In this document: piece after piece, positions 1 to 8,043 of the stretch | Layout of the letters: every line of letters starts with the position of its first letter | Position numbering within the stretch: the first letter of the stretch is position 1 | NCBI GenBank assembly: GCA_036351375.1 | Contig: JAZBOY010000073.1 | Coordinates: 1-18,111, forward strand | Length of the DNA: 18,111 bases | Direction: 5' to 3' | DNA from: JANQIO01 sp036351375 | GTDB lineage: Bacteria; Pseudomonadota; Gammaproteobacteria; Pseudomonadales; Halieaceae | Position numbers and translations under genes: made by a program | Notes under the pieces: generated by a model | Seen by the model: the letters and a program-made list of their open reading frames with translations, nothing else | The model's database searches: none | What the model was told of the DNA's origin: nothing

Positions 1-1107
1 GAACGGCAGGCGCGCAGCGTAGTGGTCCATGGAATCACCGATACCCAGGGCCCAGCCGATGCAGAGGGCCGCGTTGGCCATCATGTCCAGCACCGTGGGG
101 CCCGCCGGCAGGAAGCGGAATTCAATGCGCAGGTGGCCGCCGCCCACATGGCTGTACACTGCCCGGTTCCAGGGCCAGATGGTGCCGTGGTGCAGGCACA
201 GCTCCGGCAGCCGCGGCGGCGAGGAAGACTGCTCCTCATCGGTCAGCACCGGGATCAACGGCTGGTAGAGGGCCACGTTCTCGGCAAACAGCTCCCAGGC
301 GGTGCTGCGCACCCAGCCATGGCCAAAGCTGACCCGCGCCGGCTGGCGCCAGTCGTGATCATTGCGCTCGCGCAGGTCAATGCTCTGCTTGAACAATGCA
401 ATCCGCGATTCCTGCCACAGGCGGCAGCCGGCGATCAGCGGCGAGTTGGCCGACAAGGCCAGGGCCAGCGGCGTGGTGAGCTGGGCTGAGTTGAAACAGG
501 TGGCGAAGCGGTCCGCCGGTATCTGCAGGTGGACCTGGAAGGAGGTATTGGCGCCCTCCACGGTCACCCCCTCACCGTGCAGCGAGAGATGGTCTTCACC
601 GGCGATATCGATATGAAAGCCGCCGCTGCGTATCTTGTTGAGGCCGTTGTTCAGCGCGTGGTAGCGAGGCCGATCGGTCATGTAATCGAGGCTCAGGTGC
701 TCGTCCTGCAGCGTGGGCAGGATGCCGATGGGAATCACCTGGGAATCGATACTGTTGGCATGCGTCTGCAGCATGTTCAGGCAGCCGCGCAGCTCATCCT
801 CCATGGCCTTGAACGGCTTGCCCTGTGCAGGCACAGGGCTCATGTTGAATTCCAGGTTGTACTTGTTCAGCTCCTCGGTGAGCTGCTCGTGATTGGCCAT
901 CTCCAGCAGCTGGTCGTTAACCGGCGACGGCCTGAACAGGTTATCAGCCAGGTACACCTCCAGCTCCGCACCAAAGGTCGGCTCCCAGCGATTGAACTGT
1001 GGCTCCTTGATGACCTCCCGCAGGACGCCCAACTGGTCTTCCAGCCGGATGCTGAATTCGCGGTACTCGGCCGGCGAGAATTCTTCCTTGTAGATCGCCT
1101 CGCCCAT
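1..1107 (-). CDS. Glutamate-cysteine ligase-like protein (GCS2 family), partial at window edge
   Basis: The reading frame is open for 369 codons from ATG 1107 to the left edge, so the C-terminus is missing. The start begins MGEAIYKEEF and follows an AGGGGAAA purine run. Residues about 43-53 (TFGAELEVYL) match the acidic GxExE metal/ATP-binding strand of the GCS2 superfamily. Residues about 187-195 (NTSFQVHLQ) and the later HLRIEFRFLP and MMANAALCIG stretches fit the core of that fold. Known GCS2 enzymes ligate glutamate, or another carboxylate, to an amine using ATP. YbdK-type members are about 370 residues, and this protein is longer, so it probably belongs to another subgroup. The substrate cannot be told from sequence, and true gamma-glutamylcysteine synthesis is possible but not shown. 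It diverges from the SOS-type radical SAM gene. Confidence 0.75.
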   Translation of the reverse strand, partial: MGEAIYKEEFSPAEYREFSIRLEDQLGVLREVIKEPQFNRWEPTFGAELEVYLADNLFRPSPVNDQLLEMANHEQLTEELNKYNLEFNMSPVPAQGKPFKAMEDELRGCLNMLQTHANSIDSQVIPIGILPTLQDEHLSLDYMTDRPRYHALNNGLNKIRSGGFHIDIAGEDHLSLHGEGVTVEGANTSFQVHLQIPADRFATCFNSAQLTTPLALALSANSPLIAGCRLWQESRIALFKQSIDLRERNDHDWRQPARVSFGHGWVRSTAWELFAENVALYQPLIPVLTDEEQSSSPPRLPELCLHHGTIWPWNRAVYSHVGGGHLRIEFRFLPAGPTVLDMMANAALCIGWALGIGDSMDHYAARLPF

Positions 1108-1217
1108 GGTTTCCCCTTTCTCTGCTACCCGGTGGCCCGGGCCTCGCGCGGCCTGCGCCGCAGTGTGTCATTTCCTGATTATGCCAAGAATTGCTGGCCC
1201 AGGCTCAACATCATGCC

Positions 1218-1239
1218 TATACTGTATATATGTCCAGTA
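1218..1239 (+). promoter_or_regulatory. LexA (SOS) operator overlapping a -10 element and a start codon
   Basis: Positions 1220-1239 read TACTGTATATATGTCCAGTA, which agrees at 18 of 20 positions with the E. coli LexA consensus. The core is CTGT (1222-1225), 8 bases, then CCAG (1234-1237), one mismatch from CTGT-N8-ACAG. A good -10 hexamer, TATACT (1218-1223), overlaps its left arm, and no convincing -35 was found. The downstream ATG (1230) lies inside the operator. Transcription from this -10 would begin at about 1230, giving a leaderless or nearly leaderless mRNA. A bound repressor would cover the -10 and block initiation. The site could also affect the divergent GCS2-like gene. Confidence 0.75.
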
Positions 1240-2399
1240 AAGCCCGCATCCCGCCACCCACCAGGCGCTCCGGCAGCGGCCAGCCGCCACCGGCCCACTT
1301 GCCGCCGCTCAGCTCCGCCCGCAAGGGCCGGGGTGCTGTCAGCAACCGCGACAGCCGCTACCTGCCGACCCGGGTGGAAATGGACGCGCCGCAGCTCATC
1401 ACGGACGCGGCTACTGGCGACCCTGTCGATGATTGTAGCGCGGCCCTGGCCACGGAGTGTCGGCCGGAAGTCGCCAAATCCATCATCGCGCGCAACCGCT
1501 CGCCGGATGTGCCCTTTGACCAGTCCATCAACCCCTACCGCGGCTGCGAACACGGTTGCATTTACTGCTATGCCCGCCCCAGTCACGCCTGGCTGGATCT
1601 GTCGCCCGGGCTGGATTTCGAAACCCGGCTGACCTGGAAGACCAATGCTGCGGAGAAGCTGGAGCAGGAATTGCGCGCGCCTGGCTACCAGTGCAAACCC
1701 ATCACTATCGGCGCCAACACCGACCCCTACCAGCCGGTGGAGCAGCGCTACCAGCTCACCCGCCAACTGCTGGAGGCGGTGCGGCGCTTCAATCAACCGG
1801 TGAGCCTGATCACCAAGGGCCAGGGAATCCTACGGGACATCGACCTGTTGGCCGATATGGCCGCCGACGGCCTCGCCAACGTCGCCATCAGCGTGACAAC
1901 CCTCGACCGCGATCTCAAGCGCGCCCTGGAACCGCGCACCGCAGACGGCCAGACACGGCTGAAAGTCGTGGAGGCACTGGCAGGCGCAGGCATTCCCGTC
2001 AGTGTACTGGTGGCACCGATTATCCCGGCACTGAATGACCGGGAACTGGAAACCATCGTCGCCCGCTCGTCAGAGGCCGGTGCCACCAGTGCCGGTTACA
2101 TCCTGCTGCGCCTGCCACTGGAGATTCGTGAGCTGTTCGAAGAGTGGTTGCACAGCCACTATCCACTGCGCGCCGAACACGTGATGAGCCTGGTGCGCCA
2201 GTGTCGCGGTGGTCGCAACAACGACCCGCGCTTCGGCCACCGCATGCGCGGCACCGGTGAGTTTGCCGAGCTGCTGTCAAAGCGTTTTGACGTCGCCTGC
2301 CGTCGCCACGGGCTGAATCACCGGGACGAGCGCCAGGCGCTGGACTGCTCACAGTTCCGCGCACCGCCGGCCGCGGGCGACCAGCTCAGCCTGCTGTAG
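1230..2399 (+). CDS. PA0069-family radical SAM protein (SplB-like), probably SOS-regulated
   Basis: This 389-residue protein carries CEHGCIYC at residues 106-113, a Cx3Cx2C motif (C106, C110, C113) that binds the radical SAM 4Fe-4S cluster, followed by YARPSH. The preceding RKGRGAVSN segment is typical of PA0069-family proteins, which are related to spore photoproduct lyase (COG1533). TIGANTDPYQPVE and SLITKG are further core strands of the partial TIM barrel. The substrate is unknown, and a DNA- or nucleic-acid-repair role is inferred from SplB kinship and the LexA box. ATG 1230 was chosen because the other upstream candidate, TTG 1191, lies before the likely transcription start. ATG 1230 lacks a Shine-Dalgarno sequence, which fits leaderless translation. 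The first 30 residues are Pro/Ser/Arg-rich and probably disordered. The gene converges on the lipoprotein gene with only 25 bases between. Confidence 0.88.
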   Translation: MSSKARIPPPTRRSGSGQPPPAHLPPLSSARKGRGAVSNRDSRYLPTRVEMDAPQLITDAATGDPVDDCSAALATECRPEVAKSIIARNRSPDVPFDQSINPYRGCEHGCIYCYARPSHAWLDLSPGLDFETRLTWKTNAAEKLEQELRAPGYQCKPITIGANTDPYQPVEQRYQLTRQLLEAVRRFNQPVSLITKGQGILRDIDLLADMAADGLANVAISVTTLDRDLKRALEPRTADGQTRLKVVEALAGAGIPVSVLVAPIIPALNDRELETIVARSSEAGATSAGYILLRLPLEIRELFEEWLHSHYPLRAEHVMSLVRQCRGGRNNDPRFGHRMRGTGEFAELLSKRFDVACRRHGLNHRDERQALDCSQFRAPPAAGDQLSLL

Positions 2400-2424
2400 C
2401 CTGCTCCAGCAGCGTGGCAGCGCC

Positions 2425-3333
2425 CTACTCGACGTCGCCCACCGTCACCGTCAACCCGTTGAGGACATCGCCGTCGATGTCGTAGAAGGTGGCCGACTGC
2501 AGGCTGTTGCGGAAGTAGGCCGTGGGATTGCTTTCGAAGCGCAGCTGCTCTGCCACCAGGGCAATATCGAGGTCCTTAAGTCGATTGCCGGCAATGCCAT
2601 CCGGAGCCGTCATGACCACATTCAGGTCGGTGCCGCCGGCAGGGTTGGGAGCGGACCAGCTCTGGAAACTCACAGACCGCGGGCTAACCAGTTTCACACC
2701 TTCAATGACCGACCGTGGGTTGCCCGATGGAGTCTGCACCGGCTCCCGGGGCACGTTGAAGACGTACTGCACGGCACCGATACGCTGGTTGCCGATATTG
2801 CCGGTGACCGTGACCAGCGCCTGCTGCGCCGGGGCCAACCAGGGGAGCTTGTTCAGTTCATTTTCTGCGCCGGTCAGCGGGTGCGGCGAACCGGTGCCGG
2901 CGAGTATCGTGGTCGAGATTGACAGGTCCCGGGTCAGCTTGGGCGACTGGATATTCAGCGTGGCGGGGCCGGTACTCAACGCGACCGGGTTACCCGAGCC
3001 GTCGACAAAGTCGATAACTGCCAGCCACTGGCCCTTGTCCGCGGCGAAGTCGTTTGAAGTCGGGTCCGCATACACGCGGAACACATTGCGCACAGTGACG
3101 TTGCGGGTATTGCCGCCGGAGTCGGTCACGCGAGCCGTCACGTCGCCACTGCGAATGATCTCGTGGCCAGTGTTGGTCGGGAACTGCCCCGCTTCACCCG
3201 AGAGGCCCACAATAACCGTGTCTCCGGTTCTTACCGCCAGGGACAGGGTCGCCATACTCGTGCAGCCGGCAAGCGCCAGCGTTGCCAGGGCGACCAGCGC
3301 GCCACGTTTCCACCAGGGTGTCAGGATGTGCAT
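2425..3333 (-). CDS. Outer-membrane lipoprotein of unknown function, partner gene of the dockerin protein
   Basis: This 302-residue protein starts MHILTPWWKRG, with a hydrophobic stretch ending in the lipobox LALAGC, so Cys24 should be lipidated. Ser at +2 favours outer-membrane sorting. The mature part looks all-beta: alternating strands, many Thr/Ser/Val/Asn and almost no Cys. It opens with LSLAVRTGDTVIVGLSG, which resembles the first strands of cohesin or Ig-like modules. No family could be assigned. The ATG follows AGGTGA at a 7-base spacing. It begins 26 bases after the stop of the giant dockerin gene on the same strand, so the two are probably co-transcribed and may act together at the cell surface. 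The cohesin comparison is an impression from sequence only. Confidence 0.85.
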   Translation of the reverse strand: MHILTPWWKRGALVALATLALAGCTSMATLSLAVRTGDTVIVGLSGEAGQFPTNTGHEIIRSGDVTARVTDSGGNTRNVTVRNVFRVYADPTSNDFAADKGQWLAVIDFVDGSGNPVALSTGPATLNIQSPKLTRDLSISTTILAGTGSPHPLTGAENELNKLPWLAPAQQALVTVTGNIGNQRIGAVQYVFNVPREPVQTPSGNPRSVIEGVKLVSPRSVSFQSWSAPNPAGGTDLNVVMTAPDGIAGNRLKDLDIALVAEQLRFESNPTAYFRNSLQSATFYDIDGDVLNGLTVTVGDVE

Positions 3334-3359
3334 TGTCGTTCACCTGTCATGTTCTACAC

Positions 3360-6300
3360 CTACTCCTGCAAGCGCCGCTGCAACAGGAGCAGGTCGGCCG
3401 CATCCGTCAGGCCGTCTTCGTTGAGGTCCATGACCTCGTTGATTTCACCACTGACTGCCTTCTGCAGCAGCAGTACATCGGCAGCGTCGGTCACGCCGTC
3501 ACCATTGAGATCGGTGGTGACGCCAAACACCTCGGGGTCCAGAGGGTCCGGGTCACTGCCGTCCCGGCTGCCGTCGTTGTCGGTATCGCTGTCCGTGGGG
3601 TCAGTGCGCGCCTCAAACTCTTCCAGGTTGGTCAGCCCGTCATTGTCGAGGTCGCCGTCGGCATCCGACGCGGAATTGGGGTTCAGGCCAAAGGCCTCCT
3701 CGAAACCGTTGTTCATACCGTCGCCGTCGTCGTCTGCCTGGTCAGAGGTGAACAGGATTGATCGCGAGGCGACGTAGCTGTCATCGACAGAAGGTGTACT
3801 GGTGGAAACCGACACCACCACGCCAGCCGCAACGTCGCCGTAGAAAGCCGGCGTGGTCGACTCCACGGTGAAATCAATGCTGTAGCCCTCGCCTGGGGCC
3901 AGAGAGGGCCCGGTGCAGCGCAAGCCGTCACCCGGCAGGCTGCAGCTCACCGAGGCCGGCGCATTACTGACGCCGGTGATGCGGTAGTTCTCGGGGTCAG
4001 TCACTTCCAGCTGGGTGTTGTTGGCGGTGAGCCCGTCCCAGCCCTGGGGCCGGCCATTCTCGACGGACAGGGTAAGCACAAAACTGGTGTTGCTGGTTTC
4101 CGCATCGGCGGGGTCGAGCTGTACTGCCAGGTTGGCAAGCTCTTCCACCCGGATCAATTCCTCGGAGCAGGCTTGCACCAGTCCGTCCACCACACAGAAG
4201 CGGGCGGCAAAATTGCCGGCCCGCGTGTAGACATAGTCCGCCAGCGCCATGCCCTCGCCGACACCGCCGGCGGGCTCGATCAGCTTGATGCCTTCCAGGG
4301 TCGGCAGCTCCGGGCCGGCTTCGCCATCCGGGTCGACAAAGTCGCCGGTGGTTTCAACACCGCCGTCGCCCCAGAGAATGAAGGAGTCGTAGGTGCTGGC
4401 AATACCATCGTCGCTGAAGTCGGCCATAAACAGTGTCGGGAAGCCACGGGCTACCCGCTGCGGCCATTTTGCTTCATTGAGGCGTACTGGGTCGTCCACC
4501 GGGGTCACCGTGATGACAACGCTGGCCTCCTCGGAATCCAGCACACCGTCGTTGGCCCGGTAGGTAAAGCTGTCCTCACCGAAGAAATCCGCATCCGGGC
4601 GGTACTGCAGGTTAGGCGGTACGCCGGTAAGCACACCGTGCGCAGGCTCGGTAACTACTGCAAAGCTGAGGGTATCGAGGCCGTTGAAGTCCACGCCGAC
4701 AATCCCGTCCGGGTCGTCACCCAGCAGTCTGACGGATACCGGCTGGTCTTCCCGGGTAGTCAGGCTCTGTTCCTCCACAGTGGGCGGCCGGAAGTTGCGG
4801 TTTACGCGCACGCTGACGGTGCCTAGATTGCTGTCGACCAGGCCATCGTTGGCCAGGTACGTGAAGCTGTCGGTGCCGCTGTGAAAATCGAAGTTGGATA
4901 CGTAGCTGACCGTGGCGCCGTCGTCGGTGATGTCTTTCAGGGGCGTGGTTTCAAACACGTTTACGAAGGATTCTTCCTGGTCGACTACGAAGAACTGGGT
5001 GGAATTCACCGACACCGTCTTGGGTTCACCCATGTTCCCCAGTACGAAGCTCGGGTTGGCGCCGCGGTTGATGCCGGTGCCGGTCGACTGGGCCTGGCCG
5101 GCATAGCTGCCGTCCGGCGCGAAGCGCTGAATGCGGCTGTTGGCAGAGTCCGCCACGTAAAGAATGTCATTGGGGTCGGCGGCCAGGTAAACCGGGGTAG
5201 AGAACTGGCCGGGCTCGGCACCTTCGGTAGTGGCGACGCTGCAGGTGGCATCGGTACAGCTATAGCCCTTGCTGGTGCCTGTCTCCAGGTCGCAGGCCTT
5301 GTTGGTACTGCTGTCGCAGCGCCCCATCCAGCCCACGTAGGCACCGGGCTGGAAGTTGCCGGCTTCGTCGAAGCCGGAGGCCTCGAATTTGTGGATACGG
5401 TCACCACAGGTATCGGCGACATAGAGGTTGCCGTCTGAATCCACCTCCATGGCAAAACCCGACCAGCTGCTGCTGAATCTCTCGCAGGCGAAGACTCTCT
5501 GGCCGTTGTTGAGCGCACCGAGGTAGACATCGCCCATACCATTACGTGAGTTGCGTTCGGGGTCGGCCAGGTCGGCGCGCACGTCGAATACGAAAATACG
5601 CCGCCGATCGTTCACATAGACCAGGCCGCGACGACTATCCACCCGGGCATAGGAGTACTGCTCGTTGACCACCGGGTCATCGCCGGTGGAATCGTTGTCG
5701 AAAATCCACAGGTCGCCGCTGAAGTTGCTGTCGGTATCAAAGGTGGGTTTGATCTGGCTGAGCGACATGGTCGTGCTGGAGCCGCCGCCGGTTCGCCTGA
5801 TGCTGTAGATGAAGTTGTCCTGGTCGAGCACAAAGGCGTCGGTGGTGCCGCCGTAGTCGACCTGGCCGAGGTAGTTGCCGTCGCGATCCCACTTGGAGAT
5901 TCTGGGCCGGGCGTCTGCATTGCTCGCCTGGCAGGTCCAGTAGGTATCGATCATGAAATAGGTGCCCTCGTCGGTGACCTCGACGAAGCGCGGCTGGTAG
6001 GGCCAGTCGCGGCGGATGCGCTGGTTACTGGGACCGGTTCCGTTGCGGCAGAGATTGTCGTACAGCCAGTTGCCGCGGGGATTGGCGAGGAAGAAGTCCT
6101 CACCGTAGGGGCCTATCGGGCTGGTGCGATAGTCCTCGATGAAATACGGCAGCAGCGGCGCTATGAACTCTCCGTTCTGGGGCCGATTGACGATTTCCAT
6201 CGCCAGCGGGTCGACGCGGCCATCCAGCAGGTCGTTGTCGAGGCCGGTCAGGCGAATGTCCACCGGCTCCGAGGTCAAGGTCGTGGCGCTGACATTGCCC

Positions 6301-7877
6301 ACCGTCGGCGGCGTATTGGTGCCCCTGAGTTTCACCGTGACCAGCTGCGTTGCGGTGGACGTGTTGGGAGTGGGATAGCCCTGGTCAGTGGCAGTCCACT
6401 GTACCTCTGTGCGTGTGTTGACCGGAAAGAACTCGGGGGCATTGGTGCCGATGGTCGGGTTCGGGTCTGCCAGGTCGACCACCCGGGGAACGCCCAGGTT
6501 GACCACTGCGGGGTTCACGCCATCGGCATCCAGGCCGTCGGAAGGGTCATTGTCGTTGGGGTCGACCTCGATGACCCGGGCCGGCGGAGGGACGATGATC
6601 GGCGGCTGGGTGTCCTGGACGACAATCTGCGTAAAGGCTTCGACGCTGTTGCGGCCACCCGTGCGATTGGGGCCGAGATCGGTGGCGGTCCAGTTCACCT
6701 CAGTGGGCCCCAGGGGCAGCAGCACCGGCAGATCGTTACCCAGCGTGACCGGACGGGCGCAGAAATCATCAGCCGTCACAGCGCCGAACACCTGGTCGCG
6801 CACCCGCTCCAGGAAGGTGCCGCCGAAGTCCGAGGCCTCGATGGTCAGCACCGGCGTGTTGACCGTAATGGTGGGGTCGTGGATGTCGTACACCGTAATG
6901 GTCTGGATCTCGGTGCGCGCCACCGCAGCGAACTCCGTATCGGTGAAGGCGTCTGCCTGGGGGCCAATGAGCCCAGTGTAGAGCGCCTTGACGCAGGTCT
7001 CGGGGCGAGTGCGGCAGGGGTCTGTGGCCTTGATCGCTAGGCGTTTCAGGATGTTCTTGCCGGCGATCTGGTTGGCGCGGTAGGTCTTCGCCAGCTTATT
7101 GACCGCTGCGGGCTGCGACAGCAGGAACTCACCTCGCTTGTATTTGCCATACCCGGAGGCCGCCACCAGCGCGGCGGGCAACAGGGCGTCGAACACCACG
7201 TCGTACATCGTATCCACTCGCCACGACATGCGGTGGGTACCCGCCGGCAGCTGCACCAGCTGCGTCACATCCGACTGCTCGATGAACGGGCTGGAGACCG
7301 AAAGCACCGTGTGGGTGTTGTAGTGCCTGATGTCCGGTGTGCCGAGGTCGCCCCAGTCATCGGGCACACCGAGGAAGGGGCTCTGGAACGCCAGCGCGTT
7401 GCTGATATTGATACCGAACACGTCCTGCCGGGAGTAGATGGACTGCGGCAGGTCGAACTCGTGCAGGCAGTTGTTTTCCACTGCGCCGGTGTCCGGGTCG
7501 GTCAGGCTGTCGCGGGGCGTAAACGCCCGATCGCCCGGTGTGTCCAGCGGCGCCTTGATGAACTTAAGGGCGATGTTGGTCGCCAGGGATATGTTGTCGG
7601 CGGCGAAGGAAGTGAAGGGGTCCGGATTCAGGGAGGCCCCGGTCGCCACCTTGTGCGTGACCTGCAGGGTGCCGATCAATGCTCGATCAAGCTCTTCCTG
7701 GCCTTCGAAATCGTCTTCTTCAGCCTGGGCCTGAATCGCAGGCAACACAGTGGTCAGTACCAGCAAAAAGGAAACAAGGGTTGCCAACAGAAGCCGGGAC
7801 GACAGTGCCCTGGATGACGCTATCAGTACGCGCGCCTCCTCCGGGCGGTGTTCCCCTCTGCTTCCGTGCCTTGTCAA
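3360..7877 (-). CDS. Giant secreted multidomain protein: cadherin-like domains, NHL propeller, calcium repeats, C-terminal dockerin
   Basis: The frame encodes up to 1505 residues. Residues about 18-52 form a Sec signal peptide ending AIQAQA before EEDD. Residues about 330-520 contain HYR-like beta repeats ('VNWTATD', 'VQWTATD'). A cadherin-like (Big_9-type) domain starts near 520. A region with NHL-like repeats (GNLYVADTCGDRIHKF, DILYVADSANSRIQRF) spans about 590-975, and GTDSFTYLANDG near 1001 looks like the end of the first cadherin-like domain. A second such domain lies at about 1030-1130. Residues 1379-1450 are thrombospondin type 3-like Asp-rich calcium repeats. Residues about 1455-1505 form a type I dockerin with two calcium loops (DLNGDGVTDAADVLLLQ and DLNEDGLTDAADLLLLQ). 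It is probably exported, calcium-stabilised and surface-bound. The only standard start is TTG 7877. A CTG at 7826 with an ideal ribosome site is an alternative. No enzymatic motif was recognised. Confidence 0.9.
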   Translation of the reverse strand: MTRHGSRGEHRPEEARVLIASSRALSSRLLLATLVSFLLVLTTVLPAIQAQAEEDDFEGQEELDRALIGTLQVTHKVATGASLNPDPFTSFAADNISLATNIALKFIKAPLDTPGDRAFTPRDSLTDPDTGAVENNCLHEFDLPQSIYSRQDVFGINISNALAFQSPFLGVPDDWGDLGTPDIRHYNTHTVLSVSSPFIEQSDVTQLVQLPAGTHRMSWRVDTMYDVVFDALLPAALVAASGYGKYKRGEFLLSQPAAVNKLAKTYRANQIAGKNILKRLAIKATDPCRTRPETCVKALYTGLIGPQADAFTDTEFAAVARTEIQTITVYDIHDPTITVNTPVLTIEASDFGGTFLERVRDQVFGAVTADDFCARPVTLGNDLPVLLPLGPTEVNWTATDLGPNRTGGRNSVEAFTQIVVQDTQPPIIVPPPARVIEVDPNDNDPSDGLDADGVNPAVVNLGVPRVVDLADPNPTIGTNAPEFFPVNTRTEVQWTATDQGYPTPNTSTATQLVTVKLRGTNTPPTVGNVSATTLTSEPVDIRLTGLDNDLLDGRVDPLAMEIVNRPQNGEFIAPLLPYFIEDYRTSPIGPYGEDFFLANPRGNWLYDNLCRNGTGPSNQRIRRDWPYQPRFVEVTDEGTYFMIDTYWTCQASNADARPRISKWDRDGNYLGQVDYGGTTDAFVLDQDNFIYSIRRTGGGSSTTMSLSQIKPTFDTDSNFSGDLWIFDNDSTGDDPVVNEQYSYARVDSRRGLVYVNDRRRIFVFDVRADLADPERNSRNGMGDVYLGALNNGQRVFACERFSSSWSGFAMEVDSDGNLYVADTCGDRIHKFEASGFDEAGNFQPGAYVGWMGRCDSSTNKACDLETGTSKGYSCTDATCSVATTEGAEPGQFSTPVYLAADPNDILYVADSANSRIQRFAPDGSYAGQAQSTGTGINRGANPSFVLGNMGEPKTVSVNSTQFFVVDQEESFVNVFETTPLKDITDDGATVSYVSNFDFHSGTDSFTYLANDGLVDSNLGTVSVRVNRNFRPPTVEEQSLTTREDQPVSVRLLGDDPDGIVGVDFNGLDTLSFAVVTEPAHGVLTGVPPNLQYRPDADFFGEDSFTYRANDGVLDSEEASVVITVTPVDDPVRLNEAKWPQRVARGFPTLFMADFSDDGIASTYDSFILWGDGGVETTGDFVDPDGEAGPELPTLEGIKLIEPAGGVGEGMALADYVYTRAGNFAARFCVVDGLVQACSEELIRVEELANLAVQLDPADAETSNTSFVLTLSVENGRPQGWDGLTANNTQLEVTDPENYRITGVSNAPASVSCSLPGDGLRCTGPSLAPGEGYSIDFTVESTTPAFYGDVAAGVVVSVSTSTPSVDDSYVASRSILFTSDQADDDGDGMNNGFEEAFGLNPNSASDADGDLDNDGLTNLEEFEARTDPTDSDTDNDGSRDGSDPDPLDPEVFGVTTDLNGDGVTDAADVLLLQKAVSGEINEVMDLNEDGLTDAADLLLLQRRLQE
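3363..3515 (-). other. Dockerin type I module at the C-terminus of the giant protein
   Basis: The last ~50 residues contain two F-hand calcium loops with the dockerin pattern DxNxDGxxDAADxxLLQ. They are separated by a short linker and followed directly by the stop. Both loops keep Asp at positions 1, 5 and 9 (DLNGDGVTD, DLNEDGLTD). In clostridia this module binds cohesin. No canonical cohesin gene is visible in the window. Confidence 0.8.
7824..7842 (-). promoter_or_regulatory. Strong Shine-Dalgarno before a CTG codon in the giant gene
   Basis: On the minus strand GGAGGAGG (7842-7835) lies 8 bases before CTG (7826-7824), which is in frame with the giant protein. Starting there gives MIASSRALSSRLLLATLVS, a compact signal peptide, whereas TTG 7877 adds 17 mainly polar residues. 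TTG 7877 has a poorer GGAG about 10 bases upstream. CTG starts are rare, so this remains an alternative. Confidence 0.35.
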
Positions 7878-7900
7878 CGGCGTCGTACTCCAGGGATGAC

Positions 7901-7922
7901 GATGCGCGGGTACACGCGCATC
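7901..7922. repeat. Perfect 8-base inverted repeat upstream of the giant gene
   Basis: GATGCGCG (7901-7908) and CGCGCATC (7915-7922) are perfect inverted complements with a 6-base spacer. They lie in the short region upstream of the minus-strand giant gene, about 25 bases before its TTG. The repeat could be an operator or an mRNA hairpin in the 5' leader. No U-run follows, so terminator function is unlikely. Confidence 0.4.
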
Positions 7923-7960
7923 TCCTCCAAACTAGCACAGACTGGGGAAAATGCACTGAG

Positions 7961-7989
7961 TTGTGAACGTCGGTTTACTCTTTTATGAC
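7961..7989 (+). promoter_or_regulatory. Candidate sigma70 promoter for the ABM-like gene
   Basis: TTGTGA (7961-7966) and TATGAC (7984-7989) are spaced by 17 bases. Each matches 4 of 6 consensus positions. The predicted start near 7996 leaves a leader of about 48 bases before the GTG at 8044. This is a pattern match only. Confidence 0.3.
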
Positions 7990-8043
7990 GCCTGCAAGCC
8001 TGTAAGCTGAGGAACTGACACCACTCGCAAGAGAAGAGACCCC

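Noticed and set aside
529..1632. Long plus-strand open frame of 367 codons
   Set aside because: It is antisense to the GCS2-like gene and then out of frame with the radical SAM gene. Its translation is low-complexity and carries no motif, as expected for a GC-rich shadow frame.
2391..2412. CTGCTG/CAGCAG inverted repeat at the radical SAM stop codon
   Set aside because: It is a six-base stem with a 10-base loop and no U-run, built from common codons. The evidence is too weak to call a terminator.
3360..3515. PEP-CTERM, LPXTG or type 9 secretion sorting signal at the giant protein's C-terminus
   Set aside because: The chain ends directly in the dockerin loops (LLLLQRRLQE), with no hydrophobic segment or sorting motif.
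7874..7921. Mini-ORF MRVYPRIVIPGVRRR whose stop overlaps the giant gene's TTG
   Set aside because: Its GGAGGAG touches the ATG with no spacing, and it has no counterpart in the downstream protein, unlike the frmB case. It is probably chance.
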